From contig DASUMP010000127.1 in NCBI GenBank assembly GCA_036277635.1, positions 1 through 6,315 on the forward strand: a stretch of DNA of 6,315 bases, in the 5' to 3' direction. This document shows, piece after piece, positions 5,432-6,315 of this stretch. The notes below the pieces were generated by a model. It saw nothing but the letters and a program-made list of their open reading frames with translations. It searched no databases and was not told where the DNA came from. The translations under genes were made by a program, and so were the position numbers. The stretch is from DASUMP01 sp036277635 (GTDB taxonomy: Bacteria > Actinomycetota > Acidimicrobiia > IMCC26256 > PALSA-610). Position 1 is the first letter of the stretch; each line of letters starts with the position of its first letter.

Positions 5432-6315
5432 GTGACGACCCGACGCTTCCCGTTCCCGATCCCCTTCGGCTGGTTCCAAGTCGCCTACGACGACGACCTC
5501 GGCCCCGGCGAGGTGACGGCGCTCAAGTACTGGGGACGCGACCTCGTGCTGTGGCGCGACGCCGACGGCGGCTGGCACCTCCAAGACGCGTACTGCCCGC
5601 ACCTCGGCGCGCACCTCGGAGTCGGCGGCAAGGTCGAGGGCAACGAGCTCGAGTGTCCGTTCCACGGCTGGCGCTACGACGCCACCGGCGCGTGCTCGAA
5701 GATCCCCTACAGCGATCGCGTGAACAAGAAGGCGAAGCTGCGCACCTACGACGTGGTCGTGCGCAACTCGTTCGTGATGGCGTGGTACCACCCGCACGAC
5801 GCGGCGCCGCAGTGGGAGATCCCGCAGATCGACGAGGTCGGCGATCCCGCGTGGAGCGACTGGTACAAGTCGAGCTACATCATCGACACGATCCCGCAGG
5901 AGATGTCGGAGAACGGCGTCGACCCCGCGCACTTCCGCTATGTGCACGGCACCGAGACGGTCGCAGAGATCGAGTCGTACGACGCCGACGGTCCGTGCTC
6001 GGTGATGATCTCGAAGCAGTCCTACGTCACGCCGCGCGGCACCACGTGGGGACACATCGACGTCTACAACTACGGGCCCGGCTTCTCGAAGGTGTGGTTC
6101 AGCGGCATCGTCGACGCGATCAACGTCGCGACCACCACGCCGATCGACGAGAACACCACCCAGGTGCGCTTCAACTTCATCGTGCGCAAGTTCGACGACG
6201 CCAAGATGACCTCCACCGTCGCCGACGCGTTCGTGAAGGAGATCAACAAGCAGATCTCCGAAGACCGCCCGATCTGGGAGAACAAGACGTTCGTCCCCGT
6301 CCCCGCGCTCGCCGA
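5432..6315 (+). CDS. Rieske non-heme iron oxygenase, KshA-like, 3' partial
   Basis: The frame gives 294 residues from GTG 5432 and runs off the window without a stop. Relatives are about 350-390 residues long, so under a quarter is missing. The Rieske domain has C55-P-H57 and C75-PF-H78, the ligands of a [2Fe-2S] cluster, followed by GWRYDATGACSKIPY, which resembles KshA (3-ketosteroid 9alpha-hydroxylase oxygenase). The catalytic domain has ENGVDPAHFRYVH (160-172): D164 should bridge electron transfer and H167 and H172 bind the mononuclear iron. ISEDRPIWENK near the end matches the KshA segment carrying the third iron ligand, here probably D278. The enzyme should hydroxylate a sterol-like or other polycyclic substrate with O2 and electrons from a separate reductase, which is not in the window. 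Neverland/DAF-36-type sterol desaturases share the ENG.D.AH style, so the exact activity is uncertain. GTG 5432 is the first start after the in-frame stop at 5420-5422. Confidence 0.93.
   Translation, partial: MTTRRFPFPIPFGWFQVAYDDDLGPGEVTALKYWGRDLVLWRDADGGWHLQDAYCPHLGAHLGVGGKVEGNELECPFHGWRYDATGACSKIPYSDRVNKKAKLRTYDVVVRNSFVMAWYHPHDAAPQWEIPQIDEVGDPAWSDWYKSSYIIDTIPQEMSENGVDPAHFRYVHGTETVAEIESYDADGPCSVMISKQSYVTPRGTTWGHIDVYNYGPGFSKVWFSGIVDAINVATTTPIDENTTQVRFNFIVRKFDDAKMTSTVADAFVKEINKQISEDRPIWENKTFVPVPALA

Noticed and set aside
5373..5435. Small ORF of 20 codons whose stop overlaps the GTG of the Rieske gene (GTGA)
   Set aside because: It has no convincing ribosome binding site and contains the operator and -10 element, so it would lie upstream of the inferred transcript start.
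4679..6055. Minus-strand open frame of 458 codons spanning two genes and both intergenic gaps
   Set aside because: It crosses the repeats and the KstR-like box and reads against two well-supported + strand genes; no protein family features.

Overview
The window is very GC-rich, with strong G/C bias at third codon positions and GTG as well as ATG starts. Every gene I accept is on the + strand. The gene families present (an acyl-CoA ligase, a DUF35-type OB-fold protein, two SCP-2/Ltp-type thiolase-like proteins, an NTF2/SnoaL-like protein and a KshA-like Rieske oxygenase) suggest a high-GC actinobacterium that catabolises steroids or similar polycyclic or isoprenoid compounds. A lineage such as Acidimicrobiia or another environmental actinobacterium is plausible, but this is an inference; there is no rRNA or other marker gene to fix it.

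Layout. Positions 1-1515 hold the 3' part of an AMP-forming acyl-CoA synthetase gene whose start lies before the window. After 45 nt comes a 328-residue internally duplicated DUF35-like OB-fold protein (1561-2547). Its stop codon shares one base with the start of a 350-residue thiolase-like protein (2547-3599). One base after that gene ends, a second, 388-residue thiolase-like protein begins (3601-4767). These four genes are packed like one operon. A 121-nt gap follows, with a C-rich tract and two perfect 18-bp direct repeats, then a small NTF2-like/SnoaL-like gene (4889-5314). A second, visibly more AT-rich gap of 117 nt ends in an inverted repeat that resembles the KstR sterol-regulator operator. 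It lies directly in front of a KshA-like Rieske oxygenase gene (5432 to the window end, 3' truncated), which appears to be transcribed without a leader.

How it may work together. The ligase would activate a carboxylated side chain or ring fragment as a CoA thioester. The two thiolase-like proteins, with the OB-fold protein as partner, would cleave a C-C bond of the CoA intermediate. Neither thiolase-like protein shows the classical thiolase Cys or GHP histidine in my by-eye alignment, which points to retro-aldol chemistry like that of Ltp2-ChsH2(DUF35) in steroid side-chain degradation rather than thiolysis. The Rieske protein would hydroxylate the ring system, and the NTF2-like protein could be an isomerase, dehydratase or binding protein. 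The acyl-CoA dehydrogenase and enoyl-CoA hydratase such a route needs are not in this window.

The most interesting points are the two-halved cysteine-poor DUF35 protein beside two divergent thiolase-like paralogues (a possible heteromeric lyase), the KstR-like box fused to a leaderless promoter, and the tandem 18-bp repeats, which look like an operator for an unknown regulator.
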